64,000 nt of DNA from Bryum argenteum (GCA_037043015.1 CM073323.1:1488001-1552000); one strand, 5' to 3'; numbered from the stretch's first letter, positions 32,410 through 43,978 are shown. The notes: generated by a model from the letters alone, not told the origin. Made by a program: numbers and translations.

Positions 32410-35361
32410 TTAGCCAGAGCGGCGAAAAATGTCAGCAGTATCAGCAGCTGATGAGCCAGAAGCAAGTGCATCGGCGCCACCAAATGGGTCGCGGGAGGGT
32501 CTGCTAGGGAGCTCACTGCGGGTGGTGATCTCAGCAATGGTGGCCTTAAACGAGTCGCTGAGCGGCGGCAGGTCACCAGGCTCCTCCTCAGCGTACACCT
32601 TTTGGACGGAGGTGCCCGCCGGGTAGAGCTTCAGAATCTGTTCAATCTCTTCCCCGAACACTTCTTCTCTCTCCATCACCACGCAGATGGCCTTGGCCAG
32701 AGCCGCGTGGTGCTGCTTCAGCAACTTCAGAGTTTTCATGTACATAGATTCTACTAGCTTCTGCGTTTGCTCCATGGTGGAATCCATGAGGTCGTAATTC
32801 AAGGGCTTCTGCACAAAGTCGTAGTCATCGTATAAGCCACCTTCGAAGTTTAATGGAGGTCCTGTCAACGCTTCCCCGCCTCCCCACGGACACGGATCTC
32901 CCGTCAACGTAAGCTCTTTCTCTAAATTCCACGTGGATACAATCTTACGCGCAAGCCAAGTCGCATCGGGTAGATGCGTCAACGAGTAGCTCGAGGTGTC
33001 TCTACCGTACATGACTTCCTCTCCGGCTCTGCCTCCTAGCAGCACTTGCATACGATGCAGAAGCGCAGGTTTTCGCTCAAAGAGGTAATACTCATCTTCC
33101 AGCCGGTTCATGATACATCTAGCTAGTGTGTCTCCGCGGGGCACGATGGAGACACGGTCGCAGAACTCGGTGTCAGCTTGCTCGAAGCGGCGAAGCAGGT
33201 GGGACGTAAGCGCCAGCCCAAGCTCGTGTGCCGCCATGCGCCGGTGCACTGGAAGACACCGCCGCATGCCAATTCGCTCCGGACCCATTGTAAGACGATC
33301 CAATGCCCGATCCATGTCAATGCGTTCAATAATGTTGCCTCCGTGCCGAACTGCAACGAGCGCAGCCTCTTGCAGTAATTGCGCAAGCTCAGCTCCTGAC
33401 CATCCGGGGAGATTCTTCGCGTACGATTCCAGATTCACAGACTCGTCCAGCTTCACGCTCTTCGCATGCACCTTGAGAATCTCGTACCGACCTTTGGCTC
33501 GTGGAGGTCGAATGGCGACCTTGCGATCGAATCGACCGGGTCGTAACAGAGCAGGATCCAGCATGTCCATTCGGTTTGTAGCACCGAGGAACACTACTCC
33601 CTTGCCTGTGTCGAAACCGTCCAGCTCAATCAGCAGTTGATTCAACGTCGTCTCGCGTTCCTGCGCTCCGGCATTGTAACTGTCCATCCCTTCTTCCCCT
33701 GCCGCGCCGTGACGCATAGCTCCCAGCGCGTCAATTTCGTCAATGAAGACGACCGAGGGTCTGTTTACTTTTGCACGCTTAAAAAGATCTCGAATTCGGG
33801 CCGCGCCCACACCCACGAGAACTTCTACAAACTCTGAGCCTGCCATTTGGTAGAATGGAACGCCGGCTTCACCTGCAATGGCTTTCGCAAGGAGCGTTTT
33901 GCCGCATCCAGGAGGTCCTTCCAGCAGAACCCCATGCGGGGGTTTTGTGCCCATTTGGTTGAACCGCTCAGGGTCCTTGAGGTAGCTTACCAGTTCCTGA
34001 AGCTCAGTTACGACGTCGTCAATTCCAGCAACGTCAGCGAACCCGACTCCCGTAGAGCCTTCTACACGCGCTTGCGGCTTCGACTGGCCGAACTCGATGG
34101 CTTGCCAGAGATCCCACTTGGTGAAGTCCTTCGGCCGTCTGGTGAGCGTGAACTTCGCGAGCGCGGCCATGGCGACGAGAACGAAAATGATAGCGCCCAG
34201 CGTGCGTAAGGATTGCGTTAAAGTGCCAGAAGCAATCATCTCTCGAATACCGGGGAAGAGCGGTGCGCCGCTGCTAGCATCCGCGATCGCGTATCCGATG
34301 TTGCGGAAGATGCCGCCCACCAGGCCCACTAAGGGGCGCACTAAGGGTGCACTCAACGGCCAAACCACGCGTAGTATCAAAAACGAGATGATTCCTATGG
34401 CCGTGACTAAGACCGCGGACGCCACGCTGGTGACAGAGAGCAAGGCCGCGCCCACCAAGCTCGCGACCACCGTGATTTCCATCATAAGACGCCCGGAGAT
34501 GGCAGCGGCGACAGGATGCGGAGCCCCAGGTGGAATCTCCACAACTGGGGAATACATGGTTTCTAATTCTGCTTGGTCGCTTTTGCATTCCTTGAGTGCG
34601 ACTGCCGCCTCTTCTGCCGTCAAATGCATCGCTCGTTTCGGAGATTGAAGCTCTCGCTCACCGGGCACGGTCTTGAGCTCCACAAGAAAGTCGTAATAAG
34701 CGTGCTTGCCCTCAGGAGTTGAGACGCCGCGAGATACCAAGATTTGAACTTCGCCTGCTCGCGCTGCCCGAAGAAACTCCTCGAAGCTCATCTCGGGGAG
34801 TAATTCCAGCTGCTTGTTGTACACGTCGAGCTCATCCTCCTTGCTCTCAAAGACCTCCTCCGGGACGTACAAGTTGCCTTTGAAGCCACGAAGTAGGTCG
34901 TTGAGGTAAACACCGTCGCGAGGAGTCGATTCTTCTTCTTTCTCTGTTGCAATGTCTTGTTTAACCACTGTCTCTACCTCATCCTCTTCGTCTGCAGCCC
35001 CACGAGTTCTTTCTAGAAGAGGCTGGACAACATTCGCCCACAAGGCATCGGAAGCCTTTTTCCAAATCGGCGCCTCAGCCTTCCGCAATTGCTTTAACGT
35101 GTACAACCTTTCGCCTACTAAATACTTCGATTCTACTTGAGTCGGCGTTTCCGTCAGCAATTTCGTAATGTAATCATCCTCTGAGCCTGACGACGCGACC
35201 GCCCTACAAACTAATCGCCCGGGTCGTCGTTTCGACACCACCCTGGTTCGCAATTGCAGCTTACCCAGCCCTAGAATACCCCGCGGCGGTGCGACAGAAA
35301 TCATAGGCCGCCCCTGCAAGCAGCTCGGCACCACCATCTCGCCTACTAACGGTGCCACCAT
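32410..35361 (-). CDS. FTSHI1: FtsH-like pseudoprotease of the plastid envelope (FTSHI1/ARC1 type)
   Basis: A 983-residue AAA protein encoded without introns. An N-terminal plastid transit peptide (about the first 55 residues, Arg/Ser-rich) precedes an acidic region, a hydrophobic segment at about 295-335 and another at about 388-410. The AAA module has Walker A GPPGCGKT (about 482), Walker B VVFIDEIDAL (about 537) and the arginine-finger region LDPALLRPGRFDRK (about 605). The FtsH zinc-protease motif HEXXH is reduced to HELGL (about 710), so the second His is missing and the protease should be inactive, as known for FTSHI proteins. The segment SEFVEVLVGVGAARIRDLF and the C-terminal LYDDYDFV...NYDLMD resemble Arabidopsis FTSHI1. 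In Arabidopsis the protein affects plastid division and nucleoid organisation and belongs to a plastid import motor complex family. The ATG at 35361 is chosen; the frame is open one codon further (TTG). Confidence 0.88.
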   Translation of the reverse strand: MVAPLVGEMVVPSCLQGRPMISVAPPRGILGLGKLQLRTRVVSKRRPGRLVCRAVASSGSEDDYITKLLTETPTQVESKYLVGERLYTLKQLRKAEAPIWKKASDALWANVVQPLLERTRGAADEEDEVETVVKQDIATEKEEESTPRDGVYLNDLLRGFKGNLYVPEEVFESKEDELDVYNKQLELLPEMSFEEFLRAARAGEVQILVSRGVSTPEGKHAYYDFLVELKTVPGERELQSPKRAMHLTAEEAAVALKECKSDQAELETMYSPVVEIPPGAPHPVAAAISGRLMMEITVVASLVGAALLSVTSVASAVLVTAIGIISFLILRVVWPLSAPLVRPLVGLVGGIFRNIGYAIADASSGAPLFPGIREMIASGTLTQSLRTLGAIIFVLVAMAALAKFTLTRRPKDFTKWDLWQAIEFGQSKPQARVEGSTGVGFADVAGIDDVVTELQELVSYLKDPERFNQMGTKPPHGVLLEGPPGCGKTLLAKAIAGEAGVPFYQMAGSEFVEVLVGVGAARIRDLFKRAKVNRPSVVFIDEIDALGAMRHGAAGEEGMDSYNAGAQERETTLNQLLIELDGFDTGKGVVFLGATNRMDMLDPALLRPGRFDRKVAIRPPRAKGRYEILKVHAKSVKLDESVNLESYAKNLPGWSGAELAQLLQEAALVAVRHGGNIIERIDMDRALDRLTMGPERIGMRRCLPVHRRMAAHELGLALTSHLLRRFEQADTEFCDRVSIVPRGDTLARCIMNRLEDEYYLFERKPALLHRMQVLLGGRAGEEVMYGRDTSSYSLTHLPDATWLARKIVSTWNLEKELTLTGDPCPWGGGEALTGPPLNFEGGLYDDYDFVQKPLNYDLMDSTMEQTQKLVESMYMKTLKLLKQHHAALAKAICVVMEREEVFGEEIEQILKLYPAGTSVQKVYAEEEPGDLPPLSDSFKATIAEITTRSELPSRPSRDPFGGADALASGSSAADTADIFRRSG

Positions 35362-35364
35362 CAA

Positions 35365-37412
35365 CCTTCTTTACACATGTACTGCCCAATTTCACCCCAG
35401 AATTAGGGCAAACGAAAACACAACCAATGCCCCTCGCAACCCAATCCCGAAAAAAATCACCACCGCCACACCCAATCCTCTCAAACTCGACAAAAATCTC
35501 TCGTTGCAGAATCAAGCACAATCTCGAAGAGAGGGCAGCTGTAAATGGGTGCATACCTTCGCCTCAAGCTCCCAAAACCCGAGGGCGGGGCGGAAAGCGA
35601 TCCCGCGTCGTTGTCGTCGTCACTGAGCTGGGTTGGTCGAGCTGGGCGCCACCATTCTGGAGGAATTCCAAACAAAATGGGAACGGATTGCAATGTGGGT
35701 GCAGGGGGCTGCGTGCCGAGCTCCGAAGTGTGCAAAGCCCAACCCCAATCCAAATCCACTTCCAGACGAGCAGCCAACTCGCATCACGACGTAGACGATG
35801 GCCACTGCGGGGGAGCCGGCTCCCTGTTCCCTTGTCGGGAACATGGGAACACCTCGTTCCCTTCAATTTCCCTTCTCGCATACCCTGTCGTCCTCAATAC
35901 AGGTTAGGCTTCGGTCCGTGTTTTTCATACAGAAGTGAGTTGCGATGGATTGTTGACTATGGGCTCGAATCGGGACCGTTACAAAAAGAGTTGCGAATCA
36001 TCAATCCGGTGGTCGCAGCTATCTCCTGCGTACATAGAAGGTACAGATTCAGACAAAGGACAATGTGCAATGCAAGCGAGGAATCTGCTCCAAATTTGAG
36101 GAGAGGCAGTTGCGCAATGCGATCCTCCTTGTTCATGGCAAACTTTTGCTCTTCTTCTTCAGATTCTCGTATCCCTTATCCAAAATTAGGATGCGCATCC
36201 GGAAGCTTTCAAGACAAATTCTACTAATTAATGTATTATCACCTTCTCAAATGCATAAGAGGCTGCTAATGTCCGTCCATGAGCAGCCACTTAATCGCCA
36301 AGCCTAGCACATAAAAGTGGAATTATTCTCTTGCTGCTTGAGGCTCCGCTCTCAAAGTGAATCAATTACCTCAGAAGGCGAACTTCCCGAACATACCAGG
36401 AGCATCCCTCGAGGTCCCACCTTCCTTGTCTATTATTGCGGCCTCCATCTTTGACGATTTCGCATAACCATACCTGAATTCTGTACCAGGCTCGTCTTTG
36501 CAATGACATGGAAATGGGAATTGAAAGAGTAGTGCAGACATAGACTGCGGTCTATGTCGAACTGCAGCATCCTGTTGCGTGATTCAACGACATGCATGCG
36601 TCCGATTAAGCCCGCTCTGAAATCGACTTCCTGCCATCGATTCAAAGCCACTTGTGCAACCAAACACGCAACCAGATTCCAGCGAGCTCTTTTCACCTTG
36701 CTGAAGATCGATGGTCCGAACATCCTCTGACTCAAATCCTGAACATGGGTCAGATTGTTAACCCTGCGATGATGATTCCTCCTCTCCCAGCACTGAACGA
36801 GAACTAAGAAACATATAGAGCTTGCTGATTGCACCATCTTGAGTCAAACTACCCATTACTGATGAAGAGTTGGTCATTCTCGTAAGGGCCATAGATTGAT
36901 ATGGAATTGCTGAACAATCTCCAGTGAATTCTACATTTTTGGTAGATAATGCACTACCAACTGTGAATGGCATCGCATCTTGACAAGAGTGGAAATATAT
37001 TCGTGTACGGTGATTGTAATACGGCAGGATTTTATTAGATCCACTCAGTCACTGTTTACATTTTTAGGAACGAACTTCAAGAATTGAGGTCATGATACTG
37101 TTGTGATATTATAAATTTGCATACCGGTATGACTGTGCGTGTGATCCACAAATTTGTTTTGAGAACATCGAATTGTACCTTTTATCTTAATTAAGAGTAT
37201 TAAAAAGGTGACATCAATTTTGCATGAAGCACCGACTGATTGTGAAGCTTCGAGTGTGATATTAAAGAGGTTGATGTGATACCGGGATTACAATCCATAC
37301 TTGAAGGCTGTTGCACAGACATGCTTGCGACAAACAATTTTCAGGAGTCTGCGTTGCAGAGCTCCAATTACTGTTTTGAAGATTTAGGGTTCATGAAGAA
37401 TTGACTGCGGGG
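35365..37412. other. Divergent intergenic region, FTSHI1 / AAA ATPase
   Basis: About 2 kb between two divergently transcribed genes; it should contain both promoters. The open frames here (for example about 290 codons from 35352) overlap the FTSHI1 leader antisense and show no domain. No repeat or RNA gene seen. Confidence 0.45.
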
Positions 37413-39370
37413 ATGAGGACGGTGATCTCGCTTGCACGAGCTCTTTCATCGCGCTCTCCGCCTGTCAGTGGCTCGCATCAAGCTTCATCTTCGTCGCGAA
37501 AACCCGCTGTTGCCGCTGAAAAATCATGGGTGCAGCCACCTTTCTTCCAAGCGCAGGGTGGTCAGGGTGGCACCACGGTTTGGGCGATGGGGGCCCTGGG
37601 CCTCCTCCTCGGAGCTCAACAAGCTGCTGCAGCGATGGCTGAGAAGGCACCGCCTGTGGAGGGCGAGCCAGACGGGGCCCCGGAGATGGAGAAGGTGGTG
37701 AGCCAGGCGCGCGCCGGGGTGGAGGAGCGCCTTGTGGCGCTTCGGCTTCTGCATCATCCCACGGACCTGCCATCAGTCACCATCGCCGCCAAAGGTGAGG
37801 ACGTGTCGGTGAAGTTTCTCCTGTCACCCACATGCGATTTCTCGCACTTGGTTGCGGATGCTGTCACTCGCCTTGGCGATGGCACTCCCGGCAAAGAGAT
37901 GGTCGTCAATGCAGAGGATTCCGCTCTGTTCCGGCAATTGACCATTCTACCTCGAGATCGTCGAGTTCGGTGCGTATGGATGCTTGTCACGATGAGAAAC
38001 CCTTTTTTCGGCGAGGACGGCCCTTCTGAAATCGAGTTTTTGAAGAAAGGGTTCCTGTCCACGAAGGAGCTGGACGCCATCGTGAGCTGTTTCGCCATCG
38101 CCAGCGGTCTGGATCCCAACGATCGCCGACGCAACGTCCCAACGAAGGAACGAACCAATATTAGGGTTAGGAAAACGAAGTCGTTGGAAGGCTTGGAGGG
38201 CATGGGAGTGAAAATTTACGGATTGGAGAATGTTGACGCTGCGGAGCCCTGTGATCAGATTTCATGGGATACCATTGCAGGCTATCATGAGCAGAAACGA
38301 GAGATCGAAGATATGGTTTTGTTGGCTTTAAAGCGACCTGAAGTTTTTGACAATATTGCTCGTGGCACTCGGCGAAAATTTGAGTCCAACCGACCCCGAG
38401 CCATTCTTTTTGAAGGCCCTCCAGGTACACACATCAATCATCCTCATACACTCCATCATGTCTCCCAGCACAATTCCCATTGAATCGGATTCTAAAAATG
38501 CCAGAGTGTCCAGGAAACCAAGGTTTTCAGTATTGTGTGAGTTCAGTCCTTTCAGCACAGATTATGTGGATCATTCACGAGTGAGTTTCGGTTCAATGGA
38601 CCCATGTTGAGATTTTAATGATCTTATAATCAGAAAATGAGTTGGTGTGATGAACGTATGGGGCTGCAGGTACTGGCAAGACGTCATGTGCGCGAGTAAT
38701 TGCAAGCCAAGCGGGAGTGCCGCTGCTGTATGTTCCGTTGGAGGCCGTGATGTCGAAATATTACGGCGAAAGTGAGCGGCTGCTGGCCAAAATCTTCACA
38801 GCCGGCAATGAGCTCCCAGGAGGCGCTATCGTCTTCCTGGATGAGCTTGACTCGTTTGCTACAAGTCGTGACAACGAAATGCATGAAGCGACACGCAGGT
38901 TGCTGTCAGTGTTGTTGCGGCAGATGGACGGATTTGAGCAGGACAAGAAGATTGTGGTGATCGCTGCTACAAATCGCAAGCAGGACTTGGATCCCGCACT
39001 CCTCAGCCGTTTTGACACGTCTGTGGCGTTCAATCTGCCGGATGAGAGTACCCGGGAAGAGATTGCAGCACAGTATGCTCGCCATTTGTCCACGAGTGAG
39101 CTCAAGGCATTGGCTGCTGTGAGTGACGGCCTGTCGGGCCGCGACATCCACGATTTGTGTCAGCATGCGGAGCGGCGATGGGCGTCCAAGGTCATCCGAG
39201 GCTCTCTTGCAGGGAACCCCCCTGCGGAGGGCTTACCTCCCATTCAGGAATACATCAACTGTGCGGAGCAGCGGCGGCACTCCATTGTTAGATATGGCGA
39301 TGGCAACGGCGAGTACCTCCGTGTGGGCGACGATCGCCCTCTTGGAACTCCAGTCGTTTGCACACTTTAG
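37413..39370 (+). CDS. Organelle-targeted AAA-type ATPase, two exons
   Basis: Exons 37413-38424 and 38670-39370 join across a 245-bp GT-AG intron lying inside Walker A (GPPG / TGKT), giving 570 residues. The N-terminus (MRTVISLARALSSRS) looks like an organelle-targeting presequence, followed by a hydrophobic stretch (VWAMGALGLLLGAQQAAAA) that may anchor it. The ATPase domain shows GPPGTGKTSCARVIA (about 335), the pore-loop region SKYYGESERLL, Walker B AIVFLDELDSF (about 388), sensor 1 VIAATNR and LDPALLSRFD with one arginine of the usual pair. The sequence around MHEATRRLLSVLLRQMDGF is typical of a plant AAA family annotated as 26S-regulatory-subunit-like or mitochondrial; I cannot name a symbol. 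Its substrate is unknown. The 3' flank (39466-39640) carries sequence shared with the array at 12.5-30.2 kb. Confidence 0.8.
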
Positions 39371-39465
39371 CTTATCAACTCTCTCTCAAAATGACTAGAT
39401 ACAAATTTTCTCTGTTGAGGTGGATTAATCATCATTTTCAGTGGGATTGCTCTTACATTTCAAGT

Positions 39466-39640
39466 ATGGGAGATTTTAATTGCGTACATTGTAAGATAGA
39501 GGATACTGTAAATGAAGCATCGGAGCTTGTGAAGAGATCTTTGGGTTTTTGAGTATGAAAATATTGTTGTCAAACTTTAAGTAGACGCTATACATAGTCA
39601 AATTTTTAGTTGAATGAATTTGCAAATACTCTGAAGTTCA
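39466..39640 (+). repeat. Isolated copy of the array-unit 3' block
   Basis: About 165 bp from GGAGATTTTAATTGCGTACATTGTAAG to TTAGTTGAATGAATTTGCAA match the last part of the array units (for example 13208-13370 and 17712-17870) at roughly 85-90 percent by eye. It starts about 100 bp after the AAA ATPase stop codon, so it may be part of that gene's 3' UTR. Confidence 0.8.
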
Positions 39641-40713
39641 ATGAATGAGTATCATCGGTCAATGCCATCGGCCACTAAATGTTGACTTCATTCGAGCATT
39701 CAAATATGAGTTGGTAAGCGAAACACTTCACAGACATCCAACTGAGAAAGAATCAATGGGTGCAACGGTAAAAGAACATAACACTGTCACGCTAACAAGA
39801 CTATTGACTCTTTACAAATGGTACAATTGATGCTGGACCTCAATCCAAGGTATGTCTCCTGTTACGATCTCCTGGCACTATCCACCTGAATCACAAATGA
39901 ACGATAAAAGGACCAAGTACGCTATTCAGATGTTGAGGAGCTGTTATGCTGACCACGATAAAGACATCCCCAACCACATCCTTGAGTAGTTTGATAGAAT
40001 GGAGAACGGAGGAGGGTGGTTGTGGTCAAAGAAAAGCACACAAAACATTATATCATTCAAGATTTCCAAGATCAACACGAGCACCTCTGCTTGTAACAAA
40101 GAAACGCAATCGTATTAAGGAAGAAACCCGTTGCTTGACAAAAATGATGTGGTGGACCTTGTATGCAGCAGCTAATCGAATATGATAATACTAGACTTAG
40201 TGATTTATTACACTCGGTTTTATGCGCAAGATTGGCGAGGAACGATGAAGCCCACAGAATGTAAAATATAGGAAGTTAAGTTCATAGCAACAATTTTGCT
40301 CGCCAAATTCCTATTCAAATTATATCTTTCAAGAAAAGCGATGGTAAACTAGAACTTAACATTCGAGCCATTTCGATCTCATTTGCTGAACAGATTACTG
40401 AATTAGCAAACCGACAGTTCAAATTACTGCGTTCTGCGTTCCGACTAGATGACGAACCACAGCAAAATAAAACTTTAAGCAAACGAATTGCACGTCCCGC
40501 TAGTGGTCTCACATTTCACATGCTTTTGGTGAAATGTCCATGCAGAGGAGACCCCTATTCTGTCAGCTACATGCACTAGCGGCTCCCCTTCACAGAAGCC
40601 ACATGCTGGATATCCTAACTATATATATCAACCGTGTTCAATTCAAAATGGTTGAGACTCCCTTTACAAGGCACTTTACTCAGAAAAAAATTGATTCAAG
40701 CTATCAAATAGGG
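39641..40713. other. Intergenic region between convergent genes
   Basis: About 1.1 kb between the AAA ATPase and MAPR4 3' ends. No coding region, repeat or RNA gene recognised. Confidence 0.45.
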
Positions 40714-42730
40714 CTATGTTATGCACTTGCTAGACTGAGGATCACATCCTTCATAGCCTTTCACACCTGGACGCTGGAGCTCATCAGGCTCAAGGCACGC
40801 ACAACGTGTTCGAGGAGGTCCTCTCCGAGGCCCTTCCGTGATTAGTTCGGTGATACGTGGCACCTGTCCATCGTTGCACCAGACCTGGCATTGCAGATTC
40901 AATCGCATCAGCAAAGATTTGTATCTGCAAGGCTGGGATTCAACAGATCTAGAGTTTGAGCCTACCTCCCCGCCTTTGTCCTGTGTCCACCGAGAGTTGC
41001 AATTCGGAAACCTCTCTTCATCGACCAGTTGTTGTTTCTCAATCTTCGCCGCTTGCTTCACCTTCTTCTCCGCCAGGTGCAACATCTTCGTTGGCAGCCC
41101 TTCTTTGTTATAGAAGGTTCCGACTAGCTTGCCTAGGTAGCTGGTAGAGAACAAAATAATGAGTAATTGCCATACTCTGACATTCGTTGATGAAGGGTGA
41201 GAGAGAAGACTTACACGTAACGACTGACGAAGAACAATCTCCAGTCATCTATAGCCTTGATCTGCTAGTGCAAGAAAAGTAAGTTAGTGCTGCTAATAAC
41301 CCCGAGAATAAAACAGTTTGCTGTATAAAACTGAGCTTCAGTTCACCTGTGAGGGTGTGAGGCCTTCTAATGAATCTGTCAGACCATCCCCTGCTCAAGC
41401 ACAACCAATAAATTGTTGCCCATCATTATATATTGCATACTCAAAGCAAGCAAGGACAACAGCAGGAGTAACTAGAGTTCGTGAGAAGAGCTGCGTACCG
41501 GTGAAATTTCCTGAGACAAATGCACGAGACGCATCTCTACGAGCCAAAGTATACGCATCACCCAAACAAATCAGAGAATCATCAGTAAACAATTTCGTAG
41601 TTTGTATGCCGATCATGTGTACAAGAGTCTCCCATAAAATAAATAGAAAAAGTTCAAATTGTTACACCTACCTTCCCACAAAGTGGTGGTAGCTGCCTCC
41701 AGGTCCATAGTGCTTCCAACCCTTACTTACATCGAAGACACTCCTTTGCCAAAATCAAACATCCACACAATACATTCAGAATCTAACTGTAAATCTGAAA
41801 ATTAAGCTTACGATGTCTAATACAATCTAGAATAACTATCGCGAATCAACCAACAAAGAATAACTAGGACACTAAACGTCCGGATCCAGCAAGCACAAGC
41901 GAGATTGTTCACCGCTAAATAGCAAATTGAACATAACGTGAAGTAACTAACAACAGAGGAGATGAGCAGCATGAGTGTGAGTATGTTTTGCTATAAGGGC
42001 AACCATACCCCAAGATGCCGAGAAGCAGAGGAGGCTTATTGTCGGTTCCATTAAATTTCGCTAGTTCTGCGCTTGTCCACATTCGCTGCAGACACAGAAG
42101 AATAGCAAACACATTTTTCAACACATGACATTGAGCCTGCAACAGGACAAAGCTACGGCAGCAAGCAGAATCAACAAGCTTAAAACGAAGGGATGCGATC
42201 CATACAGGTTTTGTCGGCACGTTTGGTGAGGCGATATAAACAATTAGGGAAGCAAGAGCGACGGACAAGAGAAGGCCTAAGCAACCAGGCGGGACTTTGG
42301 GACGGCGATTGGACTTGGAAGAAGCTTTTCTGGCTCCAGGCCTGTGATCCTCCATCTCTTCCACTTTCTGAACATCATCCTTGAAGGTCACATTGCGCTT
42401 GACACCTGTTCGGGGCCGAGTACGCAACGAGCTCGGCCTCACCTTGATAGGCTGACTTTCAGGGATGGCTTGAGCTTCAGGTGGAGCCTCAATCGGCTTC
42501 TCATCGGGTTCAATACTCTTCGACGCTTGCAAAGACTCCCACACTGATTCCAAAGTGGGCCGCGTCTCCACCTCTTCTTGCCCAGACGAAGTTTGCGTGC
42601 CTCCATCTTCAGATGCGGTTTGCAGGCTTTCAACCTCTGGTGCAATTTCTGGTGTACTTCCCACCACCTCCTTCTCTACCCCCTCAACTCCATTTGCCTT
42701 TGTCGGTACGTCCATTTCTTCAATCGCCAT
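40714..42730 (-). CDS. MAPR4: Membrane-associated progesterone-receptor-like, cytochrome b5 domain protein (MAPR4 type), eight exons
   Basis: Exons 42730-42206, 42085-42009, 41743-41672, 41536-41499, 41390-41347, 41261-41215, 41140-40966 and 40884-40714 join in frame (382 residues). All introns are GT-AG. The N-terminal exon is acidic, then basic, and ends with one hydrophobic segment (CLGLLLSVALASLIVYIA) that should anchor the protein in a membrane. The next exons form a MAPR-type cytochrome b5 fold: MWTSAELAKFNGTDNKPPL, SVFDVSKGWKHYGPGGSYHH, GRDASRAFVSGNFTG, DGLTDSLEGL, AIDDWRLFF, YLGKLVGTFYNKEGLPT. The Cys-containing tail (FPNCNSRW, GGEVWCNDGQVPR, RCACLEPDELQRPGVKGYEGC) is the feature that points to MAPR4 rather than MSBP1-type proteins. 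MAPR proteins bind haem or sterols; the role of MAPR4 is poorly known. The first ATG is uncertain by 13 codons. Confidence 0.85.
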
Positions 42731-42845
42731 ATTTAAGTAGTACTGGTTACAAAACCCTGATTGCTTCAAAACACTCAGGTATTAGAGGCACTCTAAATCT
42801 TCATGCACCACCTGAACATGTAATCTCGTTTACGGGTTAAAGAAA

Positions 42846-43050
42846 CTCTTGAGTCGCCCAATTTCGTGATATCATCATCCTCTGAGCCCGCTCTAAAAAC
42901 TAGTCGCCCAGGTCGTCTGTTCGACAATACTCGTCCGCAATTGCAGTTTGCCCAGACCTAGCATAACCCGCGGTATAAAGTATGGGCAGCCCCTGCACCA
43001 CCAACGATGCTACGATCATCTTCTTCGCACAGGTACTGGGTTCGTCGTTA
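42846..43050 (-). pseudogene. Duplicated fragment of the FTSHI1 5' end
   Basis: From TCATCATCCTCTGAGCC to about TCTTCGCACAGGTACT this matches 35170-35382, the FTSHI1 transit-peptide coding region and start, with many substitutions and gaps (shared stretches include ATCATCCTCTGAGCC, CGCAATTGCAG and GGCAGCCCCTGCA against GGCCGCCCCTGCA). It keeps the same orientation and lies just upstream of the MAPR4 start. It is no longer open as a reading frame. Confidence 0.75.
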
Positions 43051-43978
43051 GACTTAGCAACTATTTACCCAAGAAGGCCATGGACGATCCCCTAAAACAT
43101 GTTGATCTCCTTACCTGGATACAAGCGCCGATTCGATGCCTCCGATTTCCTGCACTCTAGTCAAATCCGACACTCTTAAGATCCAGCACCCAGGTTTCTT
43201 GCAATTGAGGCTCGCTCCGTGACCAGAGCGGCACGAGCTTTCATAATTTCAACGAAAGAAAAAAGCACGGGGGTAGCTTCCGGCATTTAAGAGTCCAGCA
43301 TCCGATGCGCCGAAAAAGTGCACATATTCGGGCATCCTTCTACTGGAAACCATTTCTCGGTGTGGAGTATGGACGCCAAGGCGGCATAGAAGACCCCTGG
43401 TGGACGAACGAACAGCGCGGGTGGACGAATAGTGAACGAAAGGTGGACGGGGTCTACATCGCCCGTGCCCTATTATCATTCCCATAACGGAAACGCACTC
43501 CTGATTGTGATTTTTTTTTCGCGGACGCCGCCATCTACTTTTGCAGACATTTTTTCATTTCTCGAAACTCAACTTTTTCTTCAACCAGCAAAGACAAGTC
43601 TACTGCAAGAATCAGTACATCGATCTTGCAGAATCAAGTATGCTTCCAATTGCCCAAATGCGGATTCCCCGTGAACATATCAGATGATAGGATTGAATAT
43701 TGACCGCCTGAGTATGGCGGTTCAAGGCTTGAAAGTCTGCAGCTGCTTGAACCCAAGCTGTCGAGGTGGGAAACGCAGCTATCAGCTGATTATTGAGGGA
43801 CATTCGCCCTAAACTTTGATTATTCAGAAAGGCCCTATAGTTTGGAGTTCGAATTGGATTGAGGGGTTTAGGGTTTTAGGGTCCGAGGTGGGCAGGCCCT
43901 GATTTCTGCTTCAATTGGTGATTTAGGAATTTAGGAACACAGTTGAGGGTTTAGGCTTTGAGGAATTGGACGTTGGCG
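43051..43978. other. Divergent intergenic region, MAPR4 / URB2
   Basis: About 0.9 kb expected to contain the URB2 promoter and leader. The leader just before the start is rich in GGTTTAGGGTTTTAGGG-like motifs (43855-43885), a plant telo-box element common in ribosome-biogenesis and translation genes. No other feature seen. Confidence 0.5.
43857..43882 (+). promoter_or_regulatory. Telo-box-like motif upstream of URB2
   Basis: TTTAGGGTTTTAGGG-type sequence about 100 bp before the start codon of a nucleolar ribosome-biogenesis gene. AAACCCTA (telo box) motifs are an established promoter feature of plant ribosomal-protein and ribosome-biogenesis genes. Assignment to this promoter is inferred from position. 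Confidence 0.5.

Noticed and set aside
35352-36227. 291-codon plus-strand frame upstream of FTSHI1
   Set aside because: Runs antisense to the FTSHI1 leader, has no domain, and its composition reflects GC-rich sequence.
36433-36837. 134-codon minus-strand frame in the 35.4-37.4 kb intergenic region
   Set aside because: No recognisable domain or splice sites; lies between two divergent promoters.
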